Shown here piece by piece: positions 34,017 to 45,857 of a stretch of 64,000 bases of DNA. Origin of the DNA: CBDBEU01 sp965204565 (GTDB taxonomy: Bacteria > Pseudomonadota > Alphaproteobacteria > Rhizobiales > TMED25); contig CBDBEU010000005.1 of the NCBI GenBank assembly GCA_965204565.1, positions 992,001 through 1,056,000 on the forward strand. The letters run 5' to 3'. Under the pieces are notes generated by a model that was not told where the DNA came from, did no database searches, and worked only from the letters and a program-made list of their open reading frames with translations. How positions within the stretch are numbered: position 1 is the first letter of the stretch; the number at the start of each line of letters is the position of its first letter. Position numbers and translations under genes: made by a program.

Positions 34017-35729
34017 ATGCATTTTTCCGCCCGGTTACATTCCCCATCTCCCGATGGTGCCCCTCACCAGGCAGGCGCCGTGAGTGGTGATGCTGCGAGC
34101 CGGCGGCGGCTCAGGCTGGTGGCGATGGCCTTTATTGGCGGCTTTGCACTGATTGGCGGACGGCTTGCGCACCTGGCTGTCGCCGCATCGACGCAAGGCG
34201 AATTGAAACAGCATGCCGCAGGTGTCAGCCATGCGCGCCCCGAAATTGTCGACCGCAACGGCATGATTGTGGCGACTGACATCAAGGTTGCCTCAATGTA
34301 TGCCGATCCGCGCCGGGTGGTGGATATTGTCGATACCATCGATCAGCTGACCATCGCCATGCCGGAACTCGACCGCGCCTTCTTGCGCGAACGTCTGAGC
34401 CGCGAGCGTGATTTCGTCTGGCTGAAGCGCGGCATGACGCCGCGTGACCGTGCGCGCATTCACGATCTCGGCCTGCCCGGTGTCGGCTTTGTCGAAGAGA
34501 CGCGCAGGCTCTATCCGGCAGGGAGGACGCTCGCCCATGTGGTTGGCCATGTGAATGTCGACAATCAGGGCCAGGCGGGGATGGAGAAATTCCTTGATGG
34601 ATTTGAAAAGAAGGGCCGGTTCGCGAATTCGGTAGCGGCGGTACCTTCAGAATCGACGCTGTCGATCGACCTCAGGGTGGCGCACGCAATGCGCAACGAG
34701 CTTGAGCGTGCGATGGGCAAATTCAGCGCCAGGGCGGCCGCGGCCGTTGTCCTCGATGTCGATACCGGTGAGGTGATAGGGCTTTCATCGCTGCCTGACT
34801 ATGATCCGCACAAACCTAGGGAGTCGCTGTCGCCCGACCGGATCAACCGCATTTCGAAAGGCGTGTTCGAGCTCGGCTCGACCTTCAAGGCCTTTACCGT
34901 GGCGATGGCGCTTGATGAACATGTGGCCACACTCAATTCCACCTATGATGCGCGCTCACCGATCCGTATCGGCAGGCAGTCGATTGGCGATTTTCACGCC
35001 GAAAACCGAGTGCTCACAGTTTCGGAAATCTTTACCTATTCGTCCAATATCGGCTCGGCCCGGATGGCGCTTGATGCCGGCATTGAAACTCACCAGGCCT
35101 TTCTGCGCCGCATGGGCATGTTCGAGCGGGTTTTGACCGAACTGCCGGAAACATCTGATCCGCTGCTTCCCGACCCATGGCGCGAGGTCTCGACCATGAC
35201 GATCGCGTTCGGTCATGGGATTGGTGTTACGCCGCTTCATGTCGCAAGTGCGGCGGCGGCGCTGGTCAATGGCGGGCGGCTGATCGCGCCGACATTCCTC
35301 AAGCGGTCGCGCGGCGAAGCCGATATTTATGCACATCCGGTCATTTCCCCCGAAACCAGCGCCAAAATGCGCTATCTCATGCGCTTCAACGTGCAGAACG
35401 GCACGGCAAAAAAGGCGGCGGTTGAGGGCTATCGGGTTGGCGGAAAGACAGGAACGGCGGAAAAAGCGGGCAAGGGCGGCTACAGCAAGGACAAGCTGCT
35501 CACCACCTTTATCGGCACCTTCCCGGCCGATGCGCCGCGTTATGTGGTTGTTTTGTTGCTTGACGAGCCGCAAGGAACAAAGGAAACCCACGGATATGCG
35601 ACTTCTGGCTGGAATGCAGCACCAACCGTCGCCGGTATCATCAGCCGTATTGCGCCCATGCTCGGCGTGGCGCCGGACAATGAGGCCGATCAGATTGGCG
35701 CGGAAGTTCTGCTGCCCGCGACCAATTGA
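34017..35729 (+). CDS. ftsI: septal peptidoglycan transpeptidase FtsI (PBP3)
   Basis: This is a class B penicillin-binding protein of 570 residues. It has a short cytoplasmic N-terminus, a membrane anchor (LVAMAFIGGFALIGGRLAHLAV, about 34-55), a dimerisation/pedestal domain, and the transpeptidase domain with the active-site tetrad STFK (Ser288, Lys291), SSN (342-344) and KTG (477-479). It cross-links septal peptidoglycan together with FtsW. The start at ATG 34017 leaves 85 bp after ftsL. A later in-frame ATG at residue 37 would cut the anchor, so the longer form is preferred. The stop overlaps a possible TTG start of murE. Confidence 0.96.
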   Translation: MHFSARLHSPSPDGAPHQAGAVSGDAASRRRLRLVAMAFIGGFALIGGRLAHLAVAASTQGELKQHAAGVSHARPEIVDRNGMIVATDIKVASMYADPRRVVDIVDTIDQLTIAMPELDRAFLRERLSRERDFVWLKRGMTPRDRARIHDLGLPGVGFVEETRRLYPAGRTLAHVVGHVNVDNQGQAGMEKFLDGFEKKGRFANSVAAVPSESTLSIDLRVAHAMRNELERAMGKFSARAAAAVVLDVDTGEVIGLSSLPDYDPHKPRESLSPDRINRISKGVFELGSTFKAFTVAMALDEHVATLNSTYDARSPIRIGRQSIGDFHAENRVLTVSEIFTYSSNIGSARMALDAGIETHQAFLRRMGMFERVLTELPETSDPLLPDPWREVSTMTIAFGHGIGVTPLHVASAAAALVNGGRLIAPTFLKRSRGEADIYAHPVISPETSAKMRYLMRFNVQNGTAKKAAVEGYRVGGKTGTAEKAGKGGYSKDKLLTTFIGTFPADAPRYVVVLLLDEPQGTKETHGYATSGWNAAPTVAGIISRIAPMLGVAPDNEADQIGAEVLLPATN

Positions 35730-35746
35730 CAACCGGAGCCGGCCTT

Positions 35747-37204
35747 ATGCGGCTCAATGATCTCCTCGCCGCCGCCGGACTCCGGAGCCATTCCTGCAGC
35801 GACGATATTACCGGTCTCACCGCCGATAGCCGGGAAGTCGGTACCGGCACACTGTTTGCCGCAATGCCCGGAGCGCATGCTGACGGCGCGACATTCATTC
35901 CTGCCGCGATCAGGGCCGGGGTGAGGGCTGTGCTTGCAGCCGAAGATGCCGCCATGGAGGTGCCGGAAGATTTCCCGGTGGTGCGGGTCGCCGATCCGCG
36001 CCAGGCGTTGGCCCGCATCGCCGCGGCATTCTACCAGCGCCAGCCAGATGTGGTGGTCGCGGTCACCGGCACCAATGGCAAGACGTCGGTGGCCTCGTTC
36101 ACCGAACAGATCTGGCGGCATCTGGACCTTCGCTCGGGCAGCATGGGCACGCTTGGCGTGTCAGGGCTTGAAGGCAACGATCAGGTCGCGCTGACCTCGC
36201 CGGATCCGATCACGCTGCACCGCGTTCTTTGTGCATTCGAGGGGCAGGGCGTGCAACATGTGGCGCTTGAGGCCTCCAGCCACGGCCTGGCGCAAAAGCG
36301 GCTGGATGGCGTTCGGCTGGCGGGTGGCGCATTCACCGGTTTCAGCCGCGATCATCTCGATTATCACGCCAGTTTCGAAGACTATCTCAATGCCAAATTG
36401 AGGCTGTTCCGGAAGGTTTTGCCGGAAGGCGCACGCGCGGTGATCAATGCCGCAAGCGAGGCCGGTGATCAGGTGCTTGCTGCGGCGCGCGCTGCCAGGC
36501 TGCAGGTGATGAGCGTTGGGCGGGGAGGCGCGCATCTGGAGCTGATCGGGATCAGGCCGCAAGCCGGGCACCTTGAGATCGAACTTGCCGTATCAGGCCG
36601 TCCGCGCCAGTTGCGCATTCCGCTGCTTGGCGCGTTTCAGGCAGAAAATGCCTTGGTCGCGGCGGCACTTTCGACCAGTGCCGGAGATTGTTCGCTCGAT
36701 GATGCGGTGGGCGCGCTTGAGCATCTGAAGGGTGCTTGCGGCCGTCTGGAGTTGGTGGCCGCCGCCGCCGGTGCGCGAGTGTTTGTCGACTACGCACACA
36801 CGCCTGATGCGCTCCGTGTTGCGCTCAGCGCCCTGAGGCCGCATGCGACCGGCCGCATCATCCTTGTGTTTGGTGCCGGCGGTGATCGCGATCCGGGAAA
36901 ACGCGCGCTCATGGGCGCGGCCGCTGGTGCCGGCGCCGACGAGGTGATTGTCACCGACGACAATCCACGAGGTGAAGATGCGGGTGAGATCCGCCGCGCC
37001 ATATTGGAGGGCGTACCCGGTGCCAGTGAAATCGGCGATCGGCGCGCGGCGATTATTGAGGGCATTGCCCGGCTTGAAAGCGGCGATCTGCTGCTCATCG
37101 CCGGCAAGGGTCATGAGCGCGGTCAGATTGTCGGCGACAGCGTGATCCCGTTTTCTGATCACCAGGAGGTGGCGCGGGCGCTGGGCGGGGAAGCGGCACA
37201 TTGA
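35747..37204 (+). CDS. murE: UDP-MurNAc-L-Ala-D-Glu:meso-DAP ligase MurE
   Basis: This cytoplasmic Mur ligase adds meso-diaminopimelate to UDP-MurNAc-dipeptide. The ATP-binding loop GTNGKTS is at 108-114. The motif DDNPRGED (about 404-411) carries the DNPR signature of DAP-specific enzymes. YAHTPDALRVAL and FGAGGDRDPGKR are also present. I chose ATG 35747 (MRLNDLLAAAG, 485 aa) with GGAG 9 bp upstream. An in-frame TTG at 35726 overlapping the ftsI stop would give seven more residues and translational coupling. The end overlaps murF by 4 bp. Confidence 0.96.
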   Translation: MRLNDLLAAAGLRSHSCSDDITGLTADSREVGTGTLFAAMPGAHADGATFIPAAIRAGVRAVLAAEDAAMEVPEDFPVVRVADPRQALARIAAAFYQRQPDVVVAVTGTNGKTSVASFTEQIWRHLDLRSGSMGTLGVSGLEGNDQVALTSPDPITLHRVLCAFEGQGVQHVALEASSHGLAQKRLDGVRLAGGAFTGFSRDHLDYHASFEDYLNAKLRLFRKVLPEGARAVINAASEAGDQVLAAARAARLQVMSVGRGGAHLELIGIRPQAGHLEIELAVSGRPRQLRIPLLGAFQAENALVAAALSTSAGDCSLDDAVGALEHLKGACGRLELVAAAAGARVFVDYAHTPDALRVALSALRPHATGRIILVFGAGGDRDPGKRALMGAAAGAGADEVIVTDDNPRGEDAGEIRRAILEGVPGASEIGDRRAAIIEGIARLESGDLLLIAGKGHERGQIVGDSVIPFSDHQEVARALGGEAAH

Positions 37205-38637
37205 TTGATGGTAGTGAAAAGCCGCTCTGGACGGCGCCTGAGTTTCTCGCCGCGGTTGAGGGCAGGCCCGACGGTGAGCTGCCGGGCGACGTGACCGGCA
37301 TCTCGATGGACAGCCGCACGATCGCGCCGGGTGAGGCGTTTTTCGCCATCACCGGCGATCGTTTCGACGGCCACAAATTCGCCGGCGCTGCGCTCAAAAA
37401 CGGTGCCTGTGTTGCGGTTGTCGGTGACAAATTCGAGCGGGGAAATGCGTCCGGCGCGCTGGTTCGTGTCGATGATCCACTGGCCGCCATGGGCAGGCTG
37501 GCGCGCACCGCGCGCACGCGCTCAACCGGCCGCATTGTCGCGGTCACCGGCAGCGTCGGCAAGACCGGCACCAAGCGTGCGCTGGCACTGGCGCTGGAGC
37601 CCGGCGGCGCCACCCACGCCTCGCCGGCATCGTTCAACAATCATTGGGGGGTACCATTCTCGCTCGCCAATCTGGCGCGCGATGCCAGGTTCGGTGTGTT
37701 CGAAATCGGCATGAACCACGCCGGTGAAATTACGCCGCTGACCAGGTTGCTGCGCCCGCATGTGGCAATCATCACCACGATCGCGCCGGTGCATATCGGC
37801 TATCTGGGGTCGATCGAAGCGATTGCCGATGCCAAGGCGGAAATTTTCGCGGGACTGGAAGCCGGGGGCACAGCGGTGCTCAATCGGGACAACGATCAAT
37901 ATGACAGGCTCGTGCATCAAGCACGCGAAGCGGGCGTTCAGATTATCGGTTTTGGCGCGGATGAGCGGGCTGAAGCGAGTCTGCTGCGCCAGGTGCTGAT
38001 GCCCGGTGGAAGCATTGTCGATGCCGATATTCTGGGCGATCAGGTGACCTACAGGCTGGGCGCGCCGGGCCGCCATCTGGTGATGAATTCGCTGGCCGTG
38101 CTCGCCACCGTCAGGCTGGTGGGCGCCGACTTGGCACTGGGCGCGCTGAAACTTGCCGAATGGCGCGCGCCGGCGGGCCGGGGAGAGCAAACCACGCTCC
38201 GGGCTGGCGGCGGCGAAGTGGTGCTGATTGATGAAAGCTACAATGCCAATCCGGCATCGATGCGCGCTGCGTTGGCGGTGCTGGGCGAGATCCGACCAGG
38301 TCCGCGCGGGCGGCGCATCGCCGTGATTGGCGACATGCTGGAACTTGGCGACGATGAAACCGCTGCGCACCGTAATCTGGCCGAACCAATCACTGAGAAC
38401 GGCGTTGATCTGGTATTTGCCTGCGGCCGGGCGATGCGCGATTTGTTTGAAGCAGTACCAATGAGCTTGCGAGGAGGCCTTGAGGAGACAGCGGACGCCC
38501 TCAAGTCCCGGCTCATCGACGCTGTTGGCGCTGGCGATGTGGTCATGGTCAAAGGTTCCCTGGCGATCGGCATGGAGGCGATTGCAGAAGAACTCAAGCA
38601 GCGCTACCCGAATACGGATTCCGAGGAGAACGGCTGA
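37201..38637 (+). CDS. murF: UDP-MurNAc-tripeptide D-Ala-D-Ala ligase MurF
   Basis: This 478-residue Mur ligase adds D-Ala-D-Ala to complete the pentapeptide precursor. The P-loop GSVGKTGTK is at 117-125. SFNNHWGVPFSLANL and EIGMNHAGEITPLTRL follow as in MurF, and DESYNANPASMRAAL is the C-terminal domain signature. The start is TTG 37201, overlapping the murE stop (TTGA). The next in-frame Met (residue 36) is too far inside the conserved N-terminal domain to be the start. Confidence 0.95.
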   Translation: MIDGSEKPLWTAPEFLAAVEGRPDGELPGDVTGISMDSRTIAPGEAFFAITGDRFDGHKFAGAALKNGACVAVVGDKFERGNASGALVRVDDPLAAMGRLARTARTRSTGRIVAVTGSVGKTGTKRALALALEPGGATHASPASFNNHWGVPFSLANLARDARFGVFEIGMNHAGEITPLTRLLRPHVAIITTIAPVHIGYLGSIEAIADAKAEIFAGLEAGGTAVLNRDNDQYDRLVHQAREAGVQIIGFGADERAEASLLRQVLMPGGSIVDADILGDQVTYRLGAPGRHLVMNSLAVLATVRLVGADLALGALKLAEWRAPAGRGEQTTLRAGGGEVVLIDESYNANPASMRAALAVLGEIRPGPRGRRIAVIGDMLELGDDETAAHRNLAEPITENGVDLVFACGRAMRDLFEAVPMSLRGGLEETADALKSRLIDAVGAGDVVMVKGSLAIGMEAIAEELKQRYPNTDSEENG

Positions 38638-38639
38638 TT

Positions 38640-39731
38640 ATGCTGGTATGGCTTGCGGCTGAATTCACCGACACGATTTCGGTGCTCAATCTGTTCCGCT
38701 ACATCACGGCGCGAACAGGGGGGGCAACGATCACCGCCATGCTGGTGGTGTTCATATGCGGACCGTGGATCATCGGCCATCTGAAGGTGCGCCAGAGACA
38801 CGGACAGCCGATCCGTGAGGATGGCCCCGAGCGCCACAACGTCGAAAAGCAGGGCACACCGACCATGGGCGGGTTGATGATCCTGCTTGGCGTGTGCATC
38901 TCGGTATTGTTTTGGGCCAATCTTAACAATTCCTATGTGTGGCTGGTTCTGTTTGTGTGCCTGTCCTTCGGGCTGGTCGGATTCTATGACGACTATCTCA
39001 AGATCAAACGCGCGGCGAGCGGCGGATTTTCCGGCCGTGTGCGGCTTTCGATCGAATTTGCCGTCGCCGGCATCGCGGTTTTAGGCTTCATGGAAGTTAT
39101 TGATTCAGATTTTCTTGCAAAATCTCTCGCCCTGCCATTCGTGAAAGACCAGGTGCTCCCCTTTGGATGGTACTTCCTGCCGTTCGGTGCTTTGGTGATT
39201 GTGGGCTCGGGCAATGCGGTGAACCTCACCGATGGCCTCGATGGTCTGGCGATCGTGCCGGTGATGATCACCGCGGCGAGCTTCGGCTTTATCGCCTATC
39301 TGGTCGGTAACGCGGTGTTCGCGGACTATCTTCAGGTCCATTTCGTGCCCGGCACGGGCGAGCTCGCGGTGATTTGCGGCGCTGTCATCGGCGCCGGTCT
39401 GGGCTTTTTATGGTTCAACGCGCCGCCGGCGATGATTTTCATGGGAGATACCGGATCGCTTTCCCTTGGCGGTGCGCTGGGTGCAATCGCGGTGGCGACC
39501 AAGCATGAGCTGGTGCTGGCGATCATCGGCGGGCTGTTCGTGCTCGAAGCGGTGTCGGTGATTGTTCAGGTCGCGAGCTTCAAACTTACCGGCAAACGGG
39601 TGTTCAGAATGGCGCCCCTGCATCACCATTTCGAACAGAAAGGCTGGCAGGAAGCGACCATCGTGATCCGCTTCTGGATCATCGCGGTTATTCTGGCGAT
39701 GGCGGGCTTGTCGACCCTCAAATTGAGATGA
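38640..39731 (+). CDS. mraY: phospho-N-acetylmuramoyl-pentapeptide transferase MraY
   Basis: This integral membrane enzyme makes lipid I from UDP-MurNAc-pentapeptide and undecaprenyl phosphate. It has 363 residues and about ten helices. Catalytic signatures are GFYDDYLK (adjacent aspartates), NAVNLTDGLDGLA, FMGDTGSLSLGGALG and the C-terminal MAPLHHHFEQKGW histidine motif. The N-terminal RHNVEKQGTPTMGG loop is also typical. ATG 38640 lies 2 bp after the murF stop. Confidence 0.97.
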   Translation: MLVWLAAEFTDTISVLNLFRYITARTGGATITAMLVVFICGPWIIGHLKVRQRHGQPIREDGPERHNVEKQGTPTMGGLMILLGVCISVLFWANLNNSYVWLVLFVCLSFGLVGFYDDYLKIKRAASGGFSGRVRLSIEFAVAGIAVLGFMEVIDSDFLAKSLALPFVKDQVLPFGWYFLPFGALVIVGSGNAVNLTDGLDGLAIVPVMITAASFGFIAYLVGNAVFADYLQVHFVPGTGELAVICGAVIGAGLGFLWFNAPPAMIFMGDTGSLSLGGALGAIAVATKHELVLAIIGGLFVLEAVSVIVQVASFKLTGKRVFRMAPLHHHFEQKGWQEATIVIRFWIIAVILAMAGLSTLKLR

Positions 39732-39771
39732 TGGTTCGGTCTGGTGGCCGGCAAGACCGGCCGGTCGCGTC

Positions 39772-41190
39772 ATGATTGCGCTCACCCACAGGACCGGTCA
39801 GCAGCTTTATGTGTTTGGTCTTGGTCAAACCGGTCTGTCGGTGATCGCGGCTCTGAGCGCCGGTGGTGCAAGGGTTCTGGCCTGGGACGATGGTGAGGCA
39901 GGGCGCGAACAAGCCGCGGCGCATGGTGCGGAGCTGGGGGCGCCGGAGACGCTCGACTGGCAGTCCATTGATGCCCTTGTGCTGAGCCCCGGTGTGCCGC
40001 TGACCCATCCAACGCCACATCAGGTGGTTACGCTGGCCAACAGCCATCAAGTGGCGGTGATTGGCGATACCGAATTGTTCATTGAAGAGATTGCACACAC
40101 AAAGGCGCCGGCGAGGCTGGTTGCGATTACCGGCACCAATGGCAAGTCCACAACAACGGCCCTGATTGGCCATTTGCTGTCGCAGGCAGGGGTTGAATGC
40201 CAGGTCGGCGGCAACATTGGCAGCCACGCGGTACTTGAGCTTTCACCCGCTGTTAACCCTGCCGTGTATGTGATTGAGTTTTCGTCATATCAGATCGACC
40301 TCACACCTCACCTCAAGCCGGATGTGGCCGTGTTTTTAAATCTGTCTCATGATCATCTCGACCGGCATGGAGGGATGGAGGGCTATGTCGCCGCCAAGGC
40401 GAAGATATTTGCCCGCCAGGGCGATGGCGATGCGCTGGTGCTTGGTCAGGATGATGCGCGCACCGCTTCATTGGCAGCCAGTGTACCGGAGGCGGTGAGG
40501 GTGATCCCGATTTCGCAGGAAGCGCCGCAGCCGGGCGGTGCGTGGGCTGATGGGATGATGCTGATCGATGGCACCGGACCTTCGCCGGATCGTATAGCCG
40601 ACCTTGCGGGCATCGCTTCCCTGCGCGGCAGGCACAATATCCAGAATGCGGCGGCGGCGGCGGCGGCGCTGAGAGCACTGGGTATTCCAGGCGCACAATT
40701 CGCACCGGGATTTGCATCCTTTGCCGGGCTTGCGCATCGCATGCAACAGGTGAGCCATGAGGGGCGGACTTTGTTCGTCAATGACAGCAAGGCAACAAAC
40801 GCGGAAGCCACTGAAAAGGCGCTGGTCTCGTTCAGCAACATTCACTGGATCGCCGGGGGGCGGGCCAAGGAGGGCGGCATAGAGGCGCTGGCTCCGCATT
40901 TCCGGAGCCTTGAGAAGGCCTATCTGATTGGCGAAGCGGCGGAGGATTTCGCTGATACCCTTGTCCGTCACGATGTCGCGCATGAGATGTCGGGGACGCT
41001 TGAGCGCGCCGTTGAAGCAGCGATTTCAGGCGCACGAGCGAGTGCCGGATCCGAACCGGTGGTGTTGCTGTCGCCTGCGGCGGCTTCGTTCGATCAATTC
41101 GAGAATTTCGAGGCGCGCGGCGACACTTTCCGCCAGGCGGTCTTGCGTGCGATCGCCAGGGACAAGTCGCAGCCGGAGGATCATCGATGA
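39772..41190 (+). CDS. murD: UDP-MurNAc-L-Ala:D-glutamate ligase MurD
   Basis: This 472-residue cytoplasmic Mur ligase adds D-Glu. The N-terminal Rossmann-like segment VFGLGQTGLSV is at 14-24, the ATP loop TGTNGKSTTT at 120-129, and the Mur signature LNLSHDHLDRHGGMEGY follows in the central domain. NDSKATNAEAT and LSPAAASFDQFENFEARGD close the C-terminal domain. A GCG-repeat run within ALRAL-preceding alanines (about 40648-40668) encodes a polyalanine stretch that may vary in length. The stop overlaps ftsW (ATGA). Confidence 0.97.
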   Translation: MIALTHRTGQQLYVFGLGQTGLSVIAALSAGGARVLAWDDGEAGREQAAAHGAELGAPETLDWQSIDALVLSPGVPLTHPTPHQVVTLANSHQVAVIGDTELFIEEIAHTKAPARLVAITGTNGKSTTTALIGHLLSQAGVECQVGGNIGSHAVLELSPAVNPAVYVIEFSSYQIDLTPHLKPDVAVFLNLSHDHLDRHGGMEGYVAAKAKIFARQGDGDALVLGQDDARTASLAASVPEAVRVIPISQEAPQPGGAWADGMMLIDGTGPSPDRIADLAGIASLRGRHNIQNAAAAAAALRALGIPGAQFAPGFASFAGLAHRMQQVSHEGRTLFVNDSKATNAEATEKALVSFSNIHWIAGGRAKEGGIEALAPHFRSLEKAYLIGEAAEDFADTLVRHDVAHEMSGTLERAVEAAISGARASAGSEPVVLLSPAAASFDQFENFEARGDTFRQAVLRAIARDKSQPEDHR

Positions 41191-42335
41191 ATTTCAGGCG
41201 TACTGACGGCAGGGCCATCGCTCGGTTGTGGTGGACGGTCGATCGGATGATGCTGGCAGGCGTGCTGGCCTTGGCCTTTACCGGTCTGGTGCTGACCTTG
41301 GCCGCCAGCCCGCTGGTGGCGGTGCGCATCGGTCAGCCTGAATATCATTTTGTTGTCCGTCAGCTCCTGTTCCTGGGCCCGGCAATGGTGCTGATGCTGG
41401 CGATATCGCTTCTCGGCGGGCGCCAGGTGCGCCGTCTTAGCCTGTTGATTTTTATGGCCAGCCTGGCGCTGATGGTGATCGCCATTGTGTTCGGTACGCC
41501 GATCAAGGGAGCAGCCCGCTGGATTTCCATTGGGCCGCTGTCGATCCAACCATCGGAATTCGCCAAGCCGGCCTTTGTCGTGCTGTCGGCATGGTTCTTT
41601 GTCGCCGGCAGCAAGCGGCCGGACCGACCGGGCCATGTCATCGCAATCCTGCTCTATGTGATCTTTGCCGCGCTCTTGGTGCTGCAGCCTGACTTCGGCC
41701 AGACCATGCTGGTGACGCTGGTCTGGGGCGTATTGTTCTTCCTGGCGGGCATGGCATGGTTCTGGAGTGTTGGCATCGGCCTCATAGCGCTCGCCGGACT
41801 GACTGCCGCCTATGTCATGGTTCCGCATGTCACCGATCGGGTCGACAGCTTCCTCGATCCAGGTTCCGGCGACACTTTTCAGGTCGATACCGCGCGTCAA
41901 GCCATTCTTAATGGTGGCTGGTTTGGCCAGGGACCGGGCGAGGGCACGGTCAAGCGCATATTGCCCGATGCCCATACCGATTTTATCTTTGCGGTGGCTG
42001 CCGAGGAGTTCGGCATTATCGCGTGCCTGTTTCTGGTCGCGATATTTGCCTTTGTGGTGCTGCGCGGTCTTTCGCACGCGCTCGGAGAAAGCGACCCGTT
42101 CTTGCGGCTGGCAACGGCAGGCCTGTCGGTGCTGGTTGGTGTTCAGGCGGGGATCAACATGGCGGTCAATCTTGGCCTCGCGCCGGCAAAGGGCATGACA
42201 CTGCCGCTCGTGTCCTATGGCGGTTCATCGCTGATATCGGTTGCGATCTCGATCGGCATGATCCTGGCACTCACCCGCCGCCGGCCGCGCGCAAGAGGCT
42301 CGCTCGCATCGGGTCATCCGGGAGCGGCGGTTTGA
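41187..42335 (+). CDS. ftsW: septal peptidoglycan polymerase FtsW (SEDS)
   Basis: This is a SEDS-family glycosyltransferase of 382 residues with ten predicted helices. It polymerises lipid II at the septum with FtsI. Family landmarks are GAARWISIGPLSIQPSEFAKPA, the lipid II-facing loop with DTFQVDTARQAILNGGWFGQGPGEG, HTDFIFAVAAEEFG and KGMTLPLVSYGGSSL. The start overlaps murD and the end overlaps murG (TTGA). Confidence 0.97.
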   Translation: MNFRRTDGRAIARLWWTVDRMMLAGVLALAFTGLVLTLAASPLVAVRIGQPEYHFVVRQLLFLGPAMVLMLAISLLGGRQVRRLSLLIFMASLALMVIAIVFGTPIKGAARWISIGPLSIQPSEFAKPAFVVLSAWFFVAGSKRPDRPGHVIAILLYVIFAALLVLQPDFGQTMLVTLVWGVLFFLAGMAWFWSVGIGLIALAGLTAAYVMVPHVTDRVDSFLDPGSGDTFQVDTARQAILNGGWFGQGPGEGTVKRILPDAHTDFIFAVAAEEFGIIACLFLVAIFAFVVLRGLSHALGESDPFLRLATAGLSVLVGVQAGINMAVNLGLAPAKGMTLPLVSYGGSSLISVAISIGMILALTRRRPRARGSLASGHPGAAV

Positions 42336-43488
42336 ACGAGGCCGGGCGGTCTGGCGCACCGGTACTGATCGCGGCAGGGGGCACGGGCGGGCATTTGTTT
42401 CCGGCCCGCGCGCTGGCGGAGGAGTTGGCGCGGCGCGGTATTGCGGTGGAACTGGTCACCGACCGCCGGGCGCAGGCCTTCGGTCATGACTTTCCTTCTC
42501 GAAGCATTCATCTGGTTCCCGCAGCAACGCCGGTCGGCAGGTCGCCGTTGAAGATCGCCGGGGCACTGGCAACGCTGGCGCGCGGTATCTGGGTGGCGCG
42601 AGGGCTGATCCGGCAGGTGGCGCCTTCAATCGTGGTCGGGTTTGGCGGTTATCCGACGGTTCCGCCATTAATCGCGGCGCGTCTTTGTGGTGTGGCGAGC
42701 CTGGTGCATGAGCAGAATGCCGTTATGGGCCGCGCCAACCGTATGCTTGCGCGGCTGGCAGGTGCGATTGCGGTGTCTGTGCCGCACCCGGCCAAGGCCG
42801 GAGCCGGTGTTCTGGCAAAGTCGGTACTGACCGGCAATCCGGTGCGCGATGCGGTGATCGCAGCAAGTCAGACACCTTTTCAACCGCCCGAAATGGAAGG
42901 GGCATTCAAGTTGCTGGTGTTTGGCGGCAGCCAAGGTGCGCATGTGTTTTCTGAACTTATGCCGGCGGCGATTTCGCGACTTGAAGCCTCCGAGCGTCAA
43001 CGCATCGTCATCACCCAGCAGGCACGCAGTGAAGATCTTGATGAACTGCGCGCGGCATATGATACGGCAGGAGCGAATGCCGAGATCGCTGCTTTCTTTT
43101 CCGACCTGCCGCAACGCATCGCCAATGCCCATCTGGTGATCTCCAGATCTGGCGCCTCGACGGTGAGCGAGATCGCAGCAATCGGCCGGCCATCGATCAT
43201 GGTGCCGCTGCCGCATGCGATCGATAATGACCAACACGAGAACGCGCGATCACTGTCCGGTGCCGGCGGTGGCTGGATGATCAGGCAGAGTGAGCTTGAC
43301 GCGGGGCGCCTGGCGCGCGAAATCGGCGCCTTGATGATCGCTCCCGATCGGCTTGCCGGCGCTGCCGGGTCAGCCCGCAAAGCCGGCCGGCCGCTGGCAG
43401 CCCGGGCGCTTGGCGCGCTGGTGGAGCATCTGGCACTGGGCGGCGATCCGCGGACATTCAACGCCGATCGGCAGGGAACAGTTGAGGA

Positions 43489-43492
<4 letters not shown>
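42332..43492 (+). CDS. murG: lipid II synthase MurG
   Basis: This membrane-associated GT28 glycosyltransferase transfers GlcNAc to lipid I, giving lipid II. From TTG 42332 the protein has 386 residues and begins MNEAGRSGAPVLIAAGGTGGH, with the GGTGGH loop at 16-21. VVGFGGYPTVPP, HEQNAVMGRANR and the C-terminal SRSGASTVSEIAAIGRPSIMVPLPHA (UDP-GlcNAc site) are intact. The TTG overlaps the ftsW stop and is preceded by GGGAGCGG. The same frame is open further upstream inside ftsW but without homology. Confidence 0.95.
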
Positions 43493-44903
<1,411 letters not shown>

Positions 44904-44907
<4 letters not shown>

Positions 44908-45857
44908 GCGCATGGCCGCAGGCTGAGAGCCTGGCACGGCGATTGCCGCAGGTCAGGGGCCGGATTGCGATTGAAGCGCCGCTCGCGCCGATCACCTGGT
45001 TTCGGGTTGGCGGTCCGGCGGAAATCCTGTTCGCGCCCGCAGATGAAGAAGACCTGTCAGCTTTTCTTGCAAACCTGCCTGAGGACATCGCAGTAACGGT
45101 GATCGGCATCGGGTCCAATCTTCTGGTGCGCGACTATGGCGTTGCAGGCGTGGTCATCCGGTTGGGTCGCGGATTTGCCGGGCTTTCCATCGAGGACGAG
45201 ATATTCGTTCGCGTGGGCACTTCGGTGCCGGACAGGAAACTGGCGGCGTTTGGGTTCAGAAACCAGATTGGCGGATTTTCCTTCTATCACGGCATTCCAG
45301 GATCGATCGGCGGCGCATTGCGAATGAATGCCGGTGCCAATGGAATGGAAACGCGCGAAAGGCTGGTTCAAGCGCGCGGCGTCGACCGCGCCGGCAGGGT
45401 CCATGTGTTCACCAATGAACGGATGGGCTTTTCCTATCGCCACAGCAGCGTGCCGGATGACGTGGTGCTGACATCTGCACTGTTCAAAGGCGAGAAATCT
45501 AACCCCGATACCATCCGCGCTGCGATGGATGAGGTGCAGGATCATCGAGAACGCGCGCAGCCGACCCGCGAGTGCACCGGTGGTTCGACCTTCAAGAATC
45601 CCGAAGACAACAGTGCCTGGCGGCTGATCGATGCTGCCGGCTGCCGCGGGCTGACACGCGGCGGGGCGCAGGTGTCGCAAAAACACTGCAATTTCCTGAT
45701 CAACACCGGCGATGCCACCGCCGCAGATCTCGAAGGCCTGGGTGAAACGGTGTGCCGGCGGGTTTTTGAAACGTCGAGCGTGAAACTTGAATGGGAAATC
45801 CGGCGCATTGGTACCGGACCTGAGGTCAAAGCCGGGGTTGAGGGCGATGGCGGATAA
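44904..45857 (+). CDS. murB: UDP-N-acetylenolpyruvoylglucosamine reductase MurB
   Basis: This FAD-dependent reductase makes UDP-MurNAc. It has 317 residues. The FAD-binding region includes TWFRVGGPAEILF and GSNLLVRDYGVAGVVIRLG, followed by GIPGSIGGALRMNAGANG, the type II MurB-like FSYRHSSV and the catalytic-site segment GGSTFKNPEDNSAWRLIDAAG. GGAQVSQKHCNFLIN near the end is standard. The 3' end overlaps ddl by 11 bp. Confidence 0.96.
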